Of a stretch of DNA of 64,000 bases, positions 63,858 through 64,000 are shown piece after piece. The notes under the pieces were generated by a model. That model saw only the letters and a list, made by a program, of their open reading frames with translations, was not told the origin of the DNA and searched no databases. The DNA is from Paucihalobacter sp036825875 (GTDB taxonomy: Bacteria > Bacteroidota > Bacteroidia > Flavobacteriales > Flavobacteriaceae): positions 34,550 to 98,549 of the forward strand of contig NZ_DAISXK010000006.1 in assembly GCF_036825875.1 (NCBI RefSeq), read 5' to 3'. The stretch's first letter is position 1. Every line of letters begins with the position of its first letter. The translations under genes were made by a program, and so were the position numbers.

Positions 63858-64000
63858 AATATAAATTTCCGTAAATAATAAATGTAAAGACCACCGTAAA
63901 ATCGACACAGCCTAAATCTGTGACAATCCGTGAAATTCGTGTCTAAAAATCAATAAAGCCATCTACACAATCATACTTGCACAGAACTTTTTTTTCCTTC

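Larger units (their letters stand above)
63285..64000. repeat. Tandem array of noncoding repeats running off the edge
   Basis: At least four copies of a unit share AATAAAGCCATC and an upstream ATCTGTGT- or CGTGTCTAAAA-type phrase. Copy spacing is about 131, 241 and 260 bp. Positions 63608-63740 and 63867-64000 are nearly identical over about 134 bp, so recent tandem duplication is likely. The two short frames in this stretch are not credible genes. The array continues beyond the window. Confidence 0.8.

Noticed and set aside
63671..63894. Two short open frames on opposite strands
   Set aside because: Both lie in the noncoding repeat array and cross hairpins and repeat boundaries.
63285..64000. 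CRISPR-like regular repeats
   Set aside because: Spacing is irregular (131, 241, 260 bp) and intervening DNA is itself repeated; no cas gene is near.
1..64000. Defence island, prophage or integrative element
   Set aside because: No nuclease, toxin-antitoxin, integrase, transposase or phage structural gene was recognised on either strand.

Overview
The window is chromosomal DNA from a member of the Bacteroidota, most likely family Flavobacteriaceae. The evidence is AT-rich DNA, Bacteroidota-type promoters (-7 element TAnnTTTG, sometimes with TTG 19 bp upstream), a type IX secretion sorting domain, lineage-typical families (DUF4175, DUF4837, DUF6909, OmpH/Skp lipoprotein, GH3-family protein, glutamine-tRNA ligase/YqeY fusion) and the rnpA - S41 protease gene order. 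The species cannot be named from the sequence alone.

1-16.3 kb is the end of a surface polysaccharide (O-antigen or exopolysaccharide) locus, all on the minus strand. In transcription order it holds a DUF6909 protein with a nucleoside-phosphorylase-like C-terminus, a Wzz-like chain-length protein, rfbB-rfbA-rfbC-rfbD (dTDP-L-rhamnose), gmd-fcl (GDP-L-fucose), wecB-wecC (UDP-ManNAc and UDP-ManNAcA), an MBOAT O-acyltransferase with an SGNH partner, an O-antigen ligase/polymerase-like protein and a partial Wzx-like flippase cut by the window edge. No glycosyltransferase is present, so these probably lie to the left. 16.3-31.4 kb holds cell-envelope and housekeeping genes: GH3 protein, M23 peptidase, tatA, DUF4837 lipoprotein, LysM transglycosylase, pgk, holB, Skp-like lipoprotein, methyltransferase, mnmG, ybeY and a large DUF4175 protein. 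Two parS-like sites flank mnmG.

31.6-42.5 kb holds alkane monooxygenase, gltX, a beta-barrel protein, an SPFH protein, a two-component system followed by a stress-like protein, a DUF1275 protein, glnS and folB. 42.5-43.2 kb holds an intact tRNA-Cys followed by three decayed 135-bp tandem units made from parts of that tRNA gene. 43.2-46.9 kb holds a LysE-family exporter, a DUF2807 protein and rnr. 46.9-49.1 kb is an AT-rich region with DnaA-box-like sites and two copies of a 39-bp direct repeat; between the copies lies a seven-repeat propeller gene split by an in-frame TAA. With rnr and rpiB pointing away from it and parS about 20 kb off, this is a candidate replication origin, not a proven one.

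49.1-63.2 kb holds rpiB, a cation diffusion facilitator, elaA, a double-OmpA protein, an S41 protease, rnpA, a GCS2-like/CBS fusion translationally coupled to an aspartoacylase-like protein, M1 and S8 peptidases, an MBL-fold hydrolase and a SulP transporter. The last 0.7 kb is an array of repeats with small hairpins that runs off the right edge.

The most unusual items are the decayed tRNA-Cys array, the candidate origin with its repeat-flanked broken gene, the parS pair around mnmG, and the coupled GCS2/CBS - deacylase pair. No CRISPR array, rRNA operon, prophage, transposase or recognisable defence system was seen.
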